Source: Streptomyces sp. SDr-06 (GTDB lineage: Bacteria > Actinomycetota > Actinomycetes > Streptomycetales > Streptomycetaceae). From it: a stretch of 64,000 nucleotides of DNA. Below the pieces are notes generated by a model, which saw only the letters and a list, made by a program, of their open reading frames with translations, had not been told where the DNA came from and made no database searches. A program made the position numbers and the translations under genes. The DNA is taken from contig NZ_QOLA01000008.1 of the NCBI RefSeq assembly GCF_003324565.1, positions 124,001 to 188,000 of the forward strand, written 5' to 3'. Each line of letters starts with the position of its first letter. Position 1 is the stretch's first letter. Below, in pieces: positions 47,692 to 57,018 of this stretch.

Positions 47692-47721
47692 GAGGGGGAC
47701 ACCGGAAACGGTGTCCCCCTC
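47692..47721 (+). terminator. Hairpin after carB
   Basis: GAGGGGGACACC pairs with GGTGTCCCCCTC around a GGAAAC loop, ending in CTCTTC. It may end part of the transcription before pyrD. Confidence 0.75.
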
Positions 47722-47747
47722 TTCATGAGCCTCCCTCTTCATGAGCC
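47717..47747. repeat. Two direct copies of CCCTCTTCATGAGCC
   Basis: Copies at 47717-47731 and 47733-47747. The first overlaps the right arm of the hairpin. It looks like a small tandem duplication in the carB-pyrD spacer. Confidence 0.7.
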
Positions 47748-47763
47748 CCTGAGGACACCGAAC

Positions 47764-48876
47764 ATGTACAAGCTCTTCTTCAACCTGGTCTTCAAGCGGA
47801 TGGACCCCGAGCAGGCCCACCACCTGGCCTTCCGCTGGATCCGCCTCGCGGCCCGCGTCCCCGTCCTGCGCACCTTCGTCGCCGCGTTCCTCGCGCCCCG
47901 CTACCGGGAGCTGCGCACCGAGGCGCTCGGCCTGCGCATGCACGGCCCGTTCGGCCTCGCGGCCGGCTTCGACAAGAACGCGGTCGCGATCGACGGCATG
48001 TCGATGCTCGGCTTCGACCACATCGAGATCGGCACGGTCACCGGCGAGCCCCAGCCGGGCAACCCGAAGAAGCGCCTGTTCCGGCTCGTGCCGGACCGCG
48101 CGCTGATCAACCGCATGGGCTTCAACAACGAGGGCTCCGCGACGGTGGCCGAGCGCCTGGCGGCCCGCAAGGCCGTGTTCCGCACGACGGTCGGTGTCAA
48201 CATCGGCAAGACCAAGGTGGTCCCCGAGGCCGAGGCCGCCGCCGACTACGTGAAGTCGACCGAGCGCCTGGCCGCCCACGCCGACTACCTCGTGGTGAAC
48301 GTCTCCTCACCGAACACGCCGGGCCTGCGCAACCTCCAGGCCACCGAGTCGCTGCGCCCGCTGCTGACCGCGGTCCGCGAGGCCGCCGACCGCAGCGTCC
48401 CCGGCCGCCGCGTGCCGCTCCTCGTCAAGATCGCGCCCGACCTCGCCGACGCGGACATCGACGCGGTCGCCGACCTCGCCGTGGAGCTCGGCCTGGACGG
48501 CATCATCGCCACGAACACGACGATCGCCCGGGAGGGTCTCGGCCTCAGGTCCCCCGCGGACCTCGTCAAGGAGACCGGCGGCCTGTCCGGCGCCCCGCTC
48601 AAGGAGCGCTCCCTGGAGGTGCTGAGCCGCCTGTACGCCCGCGTCGGCGACCGGCTCGTCCTGATCGGGGTCGGCGGCATCGAGAACGCCGAGGACGCCT
48701 GGCAGCGCATCCTGGCCGGCGCCACCCTGGTCCAGGGCTACAGCGCCTTCATCTACGAAGGCCCCTTCTGGGGCCGCGCGATCCACAAGGGCCTCGCCGC
48801 CCGGCTCGCCACCTCCCCGTACGCGACGCTCGCCGAGGCCGTCGGCGCCGAGACCCGGAAGAAGGCCGCCGCATGA
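47764..48876 (+). CDS. pyrD: Dihydroorotate dehydrogenase (class 2, quinone-linked)
   Basis: A 370-residue FMN enzyme. The N-terminal helix MYKLFFNLVFKRMDPEQAHHLAF is the membrane-associating part of class 2. GLAAGFDKNA, FNNEG and VNVSSPNTPGLRNLQ (catalytic Ser) are conserved. ATG 47764 has GAGGA upstream. It overlaps pyrF by four bases. Confidence 0.96.
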   Translation: MYKLFFNLVFKRMDPEQAHHLAFRWIRLAARVPVLRTFVAAFLAPRYRELRTEALGLRMHGPFGLAAGFDKNAVAIDGMSMLGFDHIEIGTVTGEPQPGNPKKRLFRLVPDRALINRMGFNNEGSATVAERLAARKAVFRTTVGVNIGKTKVVPEAEAAADYVKSTERLAAHADYLVVNVSSPNTPGLRNLQATESLRPLLTAVREAADRSVPGRRVPLLVKIAPDLADADIDAVADLAVELGLDGIIATNTTIAREGLGLRSPADLVKETGGLSGAPLKERSLEVLSRLYARVGDRLVLIGVGGIENAEDAWQRILAGATLVQGYSAFIYEGPFWGRAIHKGLAARLATSPYATLAEAVGAETRKKAAA

Positions 48877-49706
48877 TCCCCTTCGGTACCCGACTGCGCG
48901 AGGCGATGGACACCCGCGGCCCCCTGTGCGTGGGCATCGACCCGCACGCGTCCCTGCTCGCGGACTGGGGACTGAACGACGACATCGCGGGTCTTGAGCG
49001 CTTCACCCGCACCACGGTGGAGGCCCTGGCCGACCGGGTCGCGGTCCTCAAGCCGCAGTCCGCGTTCTTCGAGCGGTTCGGCTCGCGCGGCGTCGCCGTC
49101 CTGGAGAAGGCGGTGGAGGAGGCCCGGGCGGCCGGCACGCTGGTCCTCATGGACGCCAAGCGAGGCGACATCGGCTCCACGATGGCGGCGTACGCGGCCA
49201 CCTATCTGGACCCGGCGTCCCCGCTGTTCTCGGACGCCGTGACCGTCTCGCCCTACCTCGGCTTCGGCTCGCTGCGCCCGGCGCTCGACCTCGCGGCCAA
49301 GTCCGGCTCGGGCGTCTTCGTGCTGGCCCTGACCTCCAACCCGGAGGGCGCCGAGGTCCAGCGCTCGACGGCGGCCGACGGCCGGCCGCTGGCCCAGCTG
49401 ATGCTGGACCACATGGCGGCCGAGAACGCGGACGCGGCACCGCTGGGCTCGGTGGGCGCCGTGGTCGGCGCGACCCTCGGCGACGCCGGGGTCGACCTCG
49501 ACATCAACGGCCCGCTGCTCGCCCCCGGCATCGGCGCCCAGGGCGCGACCCCGGCCGACCTTCCCGGCGTCTTCGGCTCCGCCGTGCGCAACGTGGTCCC
49601 GAGCGTCAGCCGCGGCGTCCTGCGCCACGGCCCGGACGTGAGCGCCCTGCGCGAGGCGGCCGAGCGCTACGCCGACGAGGTCCGCGCCGCGATCCCGCAG
49701 GGGTGA
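48873..49706 (+). CDS. pyrF: Orotidine 5'-phosphate decarboxylase
   Basis: A 277-residue enzyme of the mycobacterial-type (PyrF type 2) subgroup. The catalytic Lys/Asp motif is MDAKRGDIGSTM. VGIDPHASLLADWGL and FALTSNPEGAEVQ-like segments are family features. It completes UMP synthesis and ends in a hairpin. Confidence 0.95.
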   Translation: MIPFGTRLREAMDTRGPLCVGIDPHASLLADWGLNDDIAGLERFTRTTVEALADRVAVLKPQSAFFERFGSRGVAVLEKAVEEARAAGTLVLMDAKRGDIGSTMAAYAATYLDPASPLFSDAVTVSPYLGFGSLRPALDLAAKSGSGVFVLALTSNPEGAEVQRSTAADGRPLAQLMLDHMAAENADAAPLGSVGAVVGATLGDAGVDLDINGPLLAPGIGAQGATPADLPGVFGSAVRNVVPSVSRGVLRHGPDVSALREAAERYADEVRAAIPQG

Positions 49707-49712
49707 TCGGGG

Positions 49713-49752
49713 GCGGCGCCCCGGTGTGACATGCGTCGCACCGGGGCGCCGC
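49713..49752 (+). terminator. Terminator after pyrF
   Basis: GCGGCGCCCCGGTG and its perfect complement form a 14-base stem with a 12-base loop. Confidence 0.8.
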
Positions 49753-49844
49753 GCTTCCCGGACGTGCCGGGACGGCCCGGGACCGGTCCGCGGAACGGGA
49801 AACGGCCCGTCGGTGGAGGCCGTGGGGCACGCGCACACGGAACG

Positions 49845-49873
49845 TTGACAATTTCCTTACTCAAAACCAGGGT
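49845..49873 (+). promoter_or_regulatory. sIHF upstream promoter (P1)
   Basis: TTGACA (49845-49850), 17 bases and CAGGGT (49868-49873) form a strong principal-sigma promoter. Transcription would begin at about 49880, just before the hairpin. Confidence 0.7.
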
Positions 49874-49882
49874 GTTTTGTCC

Positions 49883-49920
49883 GAAAAGTCCCGGTCGGCT
49901 GAGGCTGACCAGGACTTTTC
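49883..49920 (+). promoter_or_regulatory. Hairpin between the two sIHF promoters
   Basis: GAAAAGTCC (49883-49891) pairs with GGACTTTTC (49912-49920), extended inside by GGTC/GACC. It ends in TTTTC and would lie at the 5' end of the P1 transcript. It could attenuate P1 or mark a short RNA. Confidence 0.55.
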
Positions 49921-49931
49921 GTCTGTTCTCG

Positions 49932-49960
49932 CTGACTGGAGCGGCCTTGGCCGCTAGTCT
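49932..49960 (+). promoter_or_regulatory. sIHF downstream promoter (P2)
   Basis: CTGACT (49932-49937), 17 bases and TAGTCT (49955-49960) form a plausible second promoter with a start at about 49967, leaving a leader of about 110 bases. Confidence 0.65.
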
Positions 49961-50077
49961 CCGACGAGAGCAGACGAGCACGTGCGCGAGTGCGTTGTTC
50001 GTTGCTCGCCTGGTGTGGGGCGATTAGGTTCCTCACCGGTCCGTATCCGACAGTTCGACATCCGAGGTGACGTAGGC

Positions 50078-50401
50078 GTGGCTCTTCCGCCCCTTACCCC
50101 TGAACAGCGCGCAGCCGCGCTCGAAAAGGCCGCCGCGGCTCGCCGGGAGCGGGCCGAGGTCAAGAATCGACTCAAGCACTCCGGCGCCTCGCTCCACGAG
50201 GTCATCAAGTCGGGCCAGGAGAACGACGTCATCGGGAAGATGAAGGTCTCCGCCCTCCTTGAGTCCCTGCCCGGCGTGGGCAAGGTCCGTGCCAAGCAGA
50301 TCATGGAGCGGCTCGGCATCTCCGAGAGCCGCCGCGTGCGGGGGCTCGGCTCCAACCAGATCGCGTCCCTTGAGCGCGAGTTCGGCGGCTCCGGGGCCTG
50401 A
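50078..50401 (+). CDS. Integration host factor sIHF (actinobacterial)
   Basis: A 107-residue nucleoid protein that binds DNA without sequence specificity and is required for normal Streptomyces development. It starts VALPPLTPEQRAAALEKAAA at GTG 50078, with GAGGTGA upstream. The helix-two turns-helix region is LLESLPGVGKVRAKQIMERLGI, followed by RRVRGLGSNQIASLEREFG. Longer in-frame starts from 49982 would translate the leader. gmk lies 38 bases downstream. Confidence 0.95.
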   Translation: MALPPLTPEQRAAALEKAAAARRERAEVKNRLKHSGASLHEVIKSGQENDVIGKMKVSALLESLPGVGKVRAKQIMERLGISESRRVRGLGSNQIASLEREFGGSGA

Positions 50402-50404
50402 CGT

Positions 50405-50420
50405 CTCGGGCATACCCGAG
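50405..50420 (+). terminator. Small hairpin between sIHF and gmk
   Basis: CTCGGG-CATA-CCCGAG, directly after the stop. It is short, so read-through into gmk is likely. Confidence 0.4.
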
Positions 50421-50439
50421 AAGCTGGAATAATCGCCGC

Positions 50440-51033
50440 ATGGCAGCAACACCCCGGGGGACCACCCCCGTACCCCCGGACGCACGTCCGCGGCTGACCG
50501 TGCTCTCCGGCCCCTCCGGGGTCGGCAAGAGCACGGTCGTCGCTCATATGCGCAAGGTCCACCCCGAGGTCTGGCTCTCGGTGTCGGCGACGACCCGCAA
50601 GCCGCGCCCCGGCGAGCGCCACGGCGTGCAGTACTTCTTCGTGGACGACGAGGAGTTCGACAAGCTCGTCGCCAACGGCGAACTGCTCGAGTGGGCCGAG
50701 TTCGCGGGCAACCGCTACGGCACCCCGCGCAACGCCGTGCTGGAGCGCCTCGAAGCGGGCGAGCCCGTCCTCCTGGAGATCGACCTCCAGGGCGCCCGGC
50801 TCGTACGCGGCTCGATGCCCGAGGCCCAGCTCGTCTTCCTCGCGCCGCCGAGCTGGGACGAGCTGGTCCGCCGGCTCACCGGCCGGGGCACCGAGGCGCC
50901 CGAGGTCATCGAGCGCCGGCTGGCCGCCGCGAAGGTCGAGCTGGCCGCCGAGGCCGAGTTCGACACCACCCTGGTCAACACCTCGGTCGAGGACGTGGCC
51001 CGTGAGCTGCTAGCCTTGATGCGAGTTGTTTGA
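50440..51033 (+). CDS. gmk: Guanylate kinase
   Basis: A 197-residue kinase making GDP from GMP. The P-loop is LSGPSGVGKSTV, and SVSATTRKPRPGERHGVQYFFV with LLEWAEFAGNRYGTP binds GMP. The N-terminus has an extra 18 residues rich in Pro and Thr. In S. coelicolor the gene order sIHF-gmk-rpoZ-coaBC-metK is the same. Confidence 0.96.
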   Translation: MAATPRGTTPVPPDARPRLTVLSGPSGVGKSTVVAHMRKVHPEVWLSVSATTRKPRPGERHGVQYFFVDDEEFDKLVANGELLEWAEFAGNRYGTPRNAVLERLEAGEPVLLEIDLQGARLVRGSMPEAQLVFLAPPSWDELVRRLTGRGTEAPEVIERRLAAAKVELAAEAEFDTTLVNTSVEDVARELLALMRVV

Positions 51034-51118
51034 TCGAGTCGTGTGACGTCATTCATCTGACGCCGATTCGGCTCACACCGTTCGACTCACATCTTCGATC
51101 CCCATCGGAAGGCAGAGA

Positions 51119-51391
51119 GTGTCCTCTTCCATTACCGCGCCCGAGGGCATCATCAACCCTCCGATTGATGAGCTCCTCGAGGCCACCGACTCGAAGTACA
51201 GCCTGGTCATCTACGCGGCCAAGCGTGCGCGCCAGATCAACGCGTACTACTCGCAGCTCGGTGAGGGCCTGCTCGAGTACGTCGGCCCGCTGGTGGACAC
51301 CCACGTCCACGAGAAGCCGCTCTCGATCGCGCTCCGCGAGATCAACGCGGGTCTGCTGACCTCCGAGGCCATCGAGGGCCCCGCCCAGTAG
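51119..51391 (+). CDS. rpoZ: RNA polymerase omega subunit
   Basis: A 90-residue subunit that helps assemble the polymerase. GIINPPIDELLEATDSKYSLVIYAAKRARQINAYY is the omega core; the C-terminal LSIALREINAGLL is also conserved. GTG 51119 has GGAAGG 11-16 bases upstream. A strong terminator follows. Confidence 0.96.
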   Translation: MSSSITAPEGIINPPIDELLEATDSKYSLVIYAAKRARQINAYYSQLGEGLLEYVGPLVDTHVHEKPLSIALREINAGLLTSEAIEGPAQ

Positions 51392-51404
51392 GCACAGAAC
51401 GTTC

Positions 51405-51443
51405 CACCACAGGCCCGGCAGCGCGACTGCCGGGCCTGTGGTG
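51405..51443 (+). terminator. Terminator after rpoZ
   Basis: A perfect 17-base stem (CACCACAGGCCCGGCAG and complement) with a CGCGA loop. Confidence 0.88.
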
Positions 51444-51494
51444 TGTCATGGGTACGTACACGCATCAGGCGCGCGGGGAGAGGCGAGTTTTCCG

Positions 51495-52727
51495 ATGGCC
51501 AAGCCGAAGGTCGTTCTGGGGGTCAGCGGCGGCATCGCCGCCTACAAGGCGTGCGAGCTGCTGCGCCGGCTGACCGAGTCGGGGCACGACGTCCGGGTGG
51601 TGCCGACCGCCTCGGCGCTCCACTTCGTCGGGGCCGCCACCTGGTCGGCGCTCTCGGGCCACCCCGTCTCGACCGAGGTCTGGTCGGACGTGCACGAGGT
51701 GCCGCACGTGCGGATCGGGCAGGACGCCGACCTGGTGATCGTGGCGCCCGCCACCGCCGACATGCTGGCCAAGGCCGCCCACGGGCTGGCCGACGACCTG
51801 CTGACCAACACCCTGCTCACCGCCCGGTGCCCGGTCGTCTTCGCGCCCGCGATGCACACCGAGATGTGGGAGCACCCCGCCACCCAGGAGAACGTGGCGA
51901 CCCTGCGCCGCCGCGGCGCGGTCGTCGTCGAGCCCGCCGTCGGCCGCCTCACCGGCGTCGACACCGGCAAGGGGCGGCTGCCCGACCCCGGCGAGCTCTT
52001 CGAGGTGTGCCGTCGGGTGCTCGCGCGGGGGAGTGCCGAGCGGGATCTGGCCGGGCGGCACGTGGTGATCAGCGCGGGCGGCACGCGCGAGCCCCTCGAC
52101 CCCGTCCGCTATCTCGGCAACCGCTCCTCCGGCAAGCAGGGGTACGCCCTCGCGCGGACCGCCGTCGCCAGGGGGGCCAGGGTCACCCTGATCGAGGCCA
52201 ACACCGGGCTCGGTGACCCGGCGGGCGCCGACGTGGTCCGCGTCGGCACCGCCGTCCAGCTGAGGGAGGCCGTCCTGAAGGCCGCGGCGGACGCCGACGC
52301 CGTGGTCATGGCGGCCGCCGTGGCCGACTTCCGGCCGGAAACGTACGCCGCGGGGAAGATCAAGAAGAAGGACGGAGAGGAGCCCGCGCCGCTCACCCTC
52401 GTGCGCAATCCGGACATCCTCGCCGAGATCTCGGCACACCGGGCCACCCCGGAGCAGCTGGTCGTGGGCTTCGCCGCCGAGACGGACGACGTCCTCGCCA
52501 ACGGCCGCCTCAAGCTGGAGCGCAAGGGGTGCGACCTGCTCGTCGTCAACGAGGTCGGCGAGCGCAAGACGTTCGGCTCCGAGGAGAACGAGGCCGTCGT
52601 GCTGGGGGCCGACGGCTCCGAGACGCCGGTCCCGTACGGTCCCAAGGAAGCCCTCGCCGATACGGTGTGGGACCTGGTGGGCAGCCGTTTCGGACAAACG
52701 GGCGCCGCATCCGCCGAACCCGCGTGA
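51495..52727 (+). CDS. coaBC: Phosphopantothenoylcysteine synthetase/decarboxylase CoaBC
   Basis: A 410-residue bifunctional enzyme of coenzyme A synthesis. The N-terminal flavin decarboxylase domain shows VLGVSGGIAAYKACEL and PAMHTEMW, the latter replacing the usual PXMNXXMW Asn by His. The C-terminal CTP-dependent synthetase has ISAGGTREPLDPVRYLGNRSSGK, AAAVADFRP and KIKKKDG. ATG 51495 starts MAKPKVVLG. No other genes of this pathway are nearby. Confidence 0.95.
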   Translation: MAKPKVVLGVSGGIAAYKACELLRRLTESGHDVRVVPTASALHFVGAATWSALSGHPVSTEVWSDVHEVPHVRIGQDADLVIVAPATADMLAKAAHGLADDLLTNTLLTARCPVVFAPAMHTEMWEHPATQENVATLRRRGAVVVEPAVGRLTGVDTGKGRLPDPGELFEVCRRVLARGSAERDLAGRHVVISAGGTREPLDPVRYLGNRSSGKQGYALARTAVARGARVTLIEANTGLGDPAGADVVRVGTAVQLREAVLKAAADADAVVMAAAVADFRPETYAAGKIKKKDGEEPAPLTLVRNPDILAEISAHRATPEQLVVGFAAETDDVLANGRLKLERKGCDLLVVNEVGERKTFGSEENEAVVLGADGSETPVPYGPKEALADTVWDLVGSRFGQTGAASAEPA

Positions 52728-52806
52728 CCCCGTGGGACCGCGTACCGCGCCGTGATCCCGGGCCGGACGGGGCGCCGTCCCGGACACCGGTGCGGCCGGA
52801 TCCGGA

Positions 52807-52827
52807 GATCCGTGGACTCCACGGATC
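52807..52827. promoter_or_regulatory. Perfect 21-base palindrome upstream of metK
   Basis: GATCCGTGGA (52807-52816), C, TCCACGGATC (52818-52827). It ends about 34 bases before a likely metK -10 (TAAACT, 52861-52866), so it could be an operator; alternatively it may end coaBC transcription. Confidence 0.5.
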
Positions 52828-52947
52828 GAGACACGTGGTCCATCGAACAGAACCGACCGATAAACTGGTCTCGGAACGCAGCCGGGCGCAGCTCCCGGCG
52901 CGACCTACCATGATCAGCCAGCAGCCGCTGCAACCCCAGGGAGCGTT

Positions 52948-54156
<1,209 letters not shown>

Positions 54157-54170
54157 CCGAAGCGGCACCC

Positions 54171-54210
54171 CACGAGGGCCCCGGACCGAGCGCGGTCCGG
54201 GGCCCTCGTG
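54171..54210 (+). terminator. Terminator after metK
   Basis: A perfect 18-base stem (CACGAGGGCCCCGGACCG and complement) with an AGCG loop. Confidence 0.92.
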
Positions 54211-54239
54211 TGCGTGCGGGGGCCGTCCGGCCACCGTCG

Positions 54240-54262
54240 TTGTCAGTCCGGTCTGGTAGGAA
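54240..54262 (+). promoter_or_regulatory. RecA-NDp-like DNA-damage promoter of priA
   Basis: TTGTCAGTC (54240-54248), eight bases, TAGGAA (54257-54262, next base T). It differs from TTGTCRGTG-N8-TAnnnT at the ninth base and the last position. Transcription would begin close to GTG 54270, so the message may be leaderless. Confidence 0.6.
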
Positions 54263-54269
54263 TTTGGCT

Positions 54270-56414
54270 GTGAGCAGCGAGAACGAACGCGGTGGGGGCG
54301 CCCAGGGGGATGGGCCGGAGCAGCTTGCGCTCATTCGGGAGACGGTCCGCAAGGCCAAGGTGCCCCGGGCCAAGCCGCGGACCTGGCGGGGGGCGGCGCT
54401 CGCCAAGGAGCTGCCGGTCGCCCGGGTCGTGGTGAACAAGGGGGTGCTGCACCTCGACCAGTACTTCGACTACGCCGTGCCCGAGGAGCTCGACGCCGAC
54501 GCGCAGCCGGGGGTGCGGGTGCGGGTGCGCTTCGGGGCCGGGACGCGCAACGTGCGGGACGGGCGCCGGGAGGGCGGCGGGCTGATCGACGGGTTCGTCG
54601 TCGAGCGGCGGGCCGACTCCGACTACGCGGGCCCGCTGGCCGCGCTGGCCGGCGTCGTCTCGCCGGAGCGGGTGCTCAGCGCGGAGATGCTGTCGCTCGC
54701 CCGCGCCGTGGCCGACCGGTACGCGGGCAGCCTCGCCGACGTGCTGCAACTGGCAGTCCCGCCCCGGAACGCCAGGGCCGAGGCGAAGCCGTCGCCCGAG
54801 CCGCCCCCGCCACCGGCCGAGCCCGCCGCCGGGAGCTGGGAGCGGTATCAGCAAGGGCCCGCGTTCCTCCGTGCGTTGGCCAGTGGCGGCGCGCCCCGCG
54901 CGGTGTGGACGGCGCTGCCCGGGCCGCTCTGGGCGGAGGAGATCGCGCGGGCGGTCGGGGCGACGCTCGCCTCCGGCCGGGGTGCCCTCGTGGTCGTGCC
55001 GGACGGGCGCGCCGCGGGCCGGGTGGACGCGGCGCTGACCGCGCTGCTCGGCGAGGGGCGGCACGCGCTGCTGACCGCCGAGTCCGGGCCGGAGCGGCGC
55101 TACCGGCAGTGGCTCGCGGTGCGGCGCGGCGCGGTGCGGGCCGTGGTCGGCACCCGCGCGGCCATGTTCGCGCCGGTCGAGGACCCGGGGCTCGTCGTGG
55201 TGTGGGAGGACGGCGACTCCAGTCACAGCGACGACAACGCGCCCTTCCCGCATGTGCGGGAGGTGCTCGAACTGCGGGCCGCGCACGACAAGTGCGGCTT
55301 CCTGCTCGGGAGTACGAGCTGCACGGTGGAGGCCGCGCAGCTGGTGCAGAGCGGATGGGCCGCCCCCCTGGTCGCCGACCGGGCGGTGGCCCGGGCCGCC
55401 GCCCCGCTGGTGCGCACCGTCGGGGACGGGGAGCTGGCGCGCGACGAGGCCGCGCGGGCGGCCCGGCTGCCGAGCCTGGCCTGGCAGGCCGTGCGCGAGG
55501 GGCTGAAGAGCGGCCCGGTCCTGGTGCAGGTGCCCCGGCGTGGCTACGCGCCCCGGCTGGCCTGCGCCCGCTGCCGTGAGCCGGCCCGGTGCAGGCGGTG
55601 CGCCGGCCCGCTGGAGGCGCCGGACGAGCGGGAGCTGAGGTGCGCCTGGTGCGGGACGGCGGAGGCCGACTGGCACTGCGGGCAGTGCGGCGCGCACCGG
55701 CTGCGTGCCCAGATCGTCGGCGCCCGGCGGACCGCCGAGGAGCTCGGGCGCGCCTTTCCCGCCGTGCCCGTGCGCACCTCGGGGCGCGACCACGTCCTGG
55801 ACAGCGTGCCGGGGCAGCCCGCGCTCGTGGTGTCCACGCCGGGCGCCGAGCCGGTCGCCGAGGGCGGGTACGCGGCGGCGCTGCTCCTGGACGGCTGGGC
55901 GATGCTCAGCCGGCCCGACATCCGGGCGGGCGAGGAGGCGCTGCGGCGCTGGATCTCGGCCGCCTCGCTGGTGCGCGGTCAGGAGGAGGGCGGCACCGTG
56001 GTCGTGGTCGCCGAGCCCACGCTGCGTCCGGTGCAGGCGCTGGTCCGCTGGGACCCGGTCGGGCACGCCCTGCGCGAGCTCGCCGAGCGGGCCGAGCTCA
56101 ACTTCCCGCCGGTCTCCCGGATGGCCGAGGTCATCGGGCGTGCCGAGGCCGTCGAGACCTTCCTCGCCGCGGCCCAACTGCCGCCCGAGGCCCAGGTATT
56201 GGGGCCGGTGCCGCTGCCGGTCGCCGATCCCGGACGGCCGCGCCGCCCCGGCGACCCGCCGGTGGGGGAGCGGTGGGAGCGGGCGCTGGTGCGGGTGCCG
56301 CCGGGCAGGGGAGCGGCGCTTGCCGCCGCCCTCAAGGCCGCGCAGGCCGGTCGGCTGGCCCGCGGCGGCGGGGACCCGGTGCGGATCAGGATCGACCCGC
56401 CGGACATCGGCTGA
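54270..56414 (+). CDS. priA: Primosomal protein N' (PriA), helicase motifs degenerate
   Basis: A 714-residue replication-restart protein. The N-terminal DNA-binding part is clear (VVVNKGVLHLDQYFDYAVPEEL). The zinc-site cysteines are intact (CARCREPARCRRC and CAWCGT...CGQCG). But the Walker A position reads LPGPLWAEEI with no GKT, and the DEEH box reads VVWEDGDSSH, so ATP hydrolysis is unlikely. This is a known trait of actinobacterial PriA. Length is normal. The promoter resembles a damage-induced type. Confidence 0.9.
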   Translation: MSSENERGGGAQGDGPEQLALIRETVRKAKVPRAKPRTWRGAALAKELPVARVVVNKGVLHLDQYFDYAVPEELDADAQPGVRVRVRFGAGTRNVRDGRREGGGLIDGFVVERRADSDYAGPLAALAGVVSPERVLSAEMLSLARAVADRYAGSLADVLQLAVPPRNARAEAKPSPEPPPPPAEPAAGSWERYQQGPAFLRALASGGAPRAVWTALPGPLWAEEIARAVGATLASGRGALVVVPDGRAAGRVDAALTALLGEGRHALLTAESGPERRYRQWLAVRRGAVRAVVGTRAAMFAPVEDPGLVVVWEDGDSSHSDDNAPFPHVREVLELRAAHDKCGFLLGSTSCTVEAAQLVQSGWAAPLVADRAVARAAAPLVRTVGDGELARDEAARAARLPSLAWQAVREGLKSGPVLVQVPRRGYAPRLACARCREPARCRRCAGPLEAPDERELRCAWCGTAEADWHCGQCGAHRLRAQIVGARRTAEELGRAFPAVPVRTSGRDHVLDSVPGQPALVVSTPGAEPVAEGGYAAALLLDGWAMLSRPDIRAGEEALRRWISAASLVRGQEEGGTVVVVAEPTLRPVQALVRWDPVGHALRELAERAELNFPPVSRMAEVIGRAEAVETFLAAAQLPPEAQVLGPVPLPVADPGRPRRPGDPPVGERWERALVRVPPGRGAALAAALKAAQAGRLARGGGDPVRIRIDPPDIG

Positions 56415-56429
56415 CGCCCGGACAAGGGT

Positions 56430-56462
56430 GTGCCCCCGCGATCCGTGGGGACGCGAGGGCAC
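56430..56462. terminator. Imperfect hairpin between priA and the minus-strand HTH gene
   Basis: GTGCCCCCGCG pairs with CGCGAGGGCAC with one mismatch across an 11-base loop, between convergent genes. Confidence 0.5.
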
Positions 56463-56478
56463 GAAGGGGCGGAGCGGG

Positions 56479-57018
56479 TCAGCCGTTGCGGGGGCCGGGG
56501 AAGGCGCTGGTGCGGATGTCCTCGCGCAGGGACTGGCTGCTCGCCGTCGGCTGCGGGGGCATCGAGCGGGCGGCGGGGACCGCGGGCATGGGGGGCAGCG
56601 GCGGCAGGGTGCGGGTCGCCGTCGCCTCGGCCGGACGCTCGGCGTCGCCCTGGCCGGCGCCCTGGGCGGTCGCCCGGCGCGATCCGTAACGGCGGTGCAC
56701 CGCCTGCTTGGTGACGCCGAGCGCCGAACCCACCGCGTCCCAGGAGAAGCCGAGGGAGCGGTCGAAGTCGACGGCCGCGGTCACCAGCGTCTCGACGCTG
56801 TCCCGCAGCTCCTGGGCGAGCCGTACGGTCGGGGCCGGGGCGCGGCCGTACACGACGAAGCCCGTGGAAGGGCCGGAGCGGCGCGGGCGGTAGACGTTGC
56901 CCAACTGCGCGGTGAGGGTGCGCAGTGCGTCCACCTGCCGGCGGACCCGCTCGATGTCCCGTACCAACAGGTGCAGGCTGGCCCGCGCTTGGGCGTCGTG
57001 GGTTGCGTGGTCGGCCAT
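56479..57018 (-). CDS. Small helix-turn-helix protein
   Basis: A 179-residue protein. The HTH is at residues about 91-112 (FSWDAVGSALGVTKQAVHRR), of the type seen in sigma-region-4-like or transposase HTH motifs. The N-terminal part is helical, and the C-terminal 60 residues are Pro/Ala-rich and likely disordered. ATG 57018 is assumed. I recall this as a conserved Streptomyces gene next to fmt, without an assigned role. Confidence 0.8.
   Translation of the reverse strand: MADHATHDAQARASLHLLVRDIERVRRQVDALRTLTAQLGNVYRPRRSGPSTGFVVYGRAPAPTVRLAQELRDSVETLVTAAVDFDRSLGFSWDAVGSALGVTKQAVHRRYGSRRATAQGAGQGDAERPAEATATRTLPPLPPMPAVPAARSMPPQPTASSQSLREDIRTSAFPGPRNG

Noticed and set aside
52860..52947. SAM riboswitch before metK
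   Set aside because: Only one short hairpin is present; I could not fit a SAM-I, SAM-II or SAM-IV layout.
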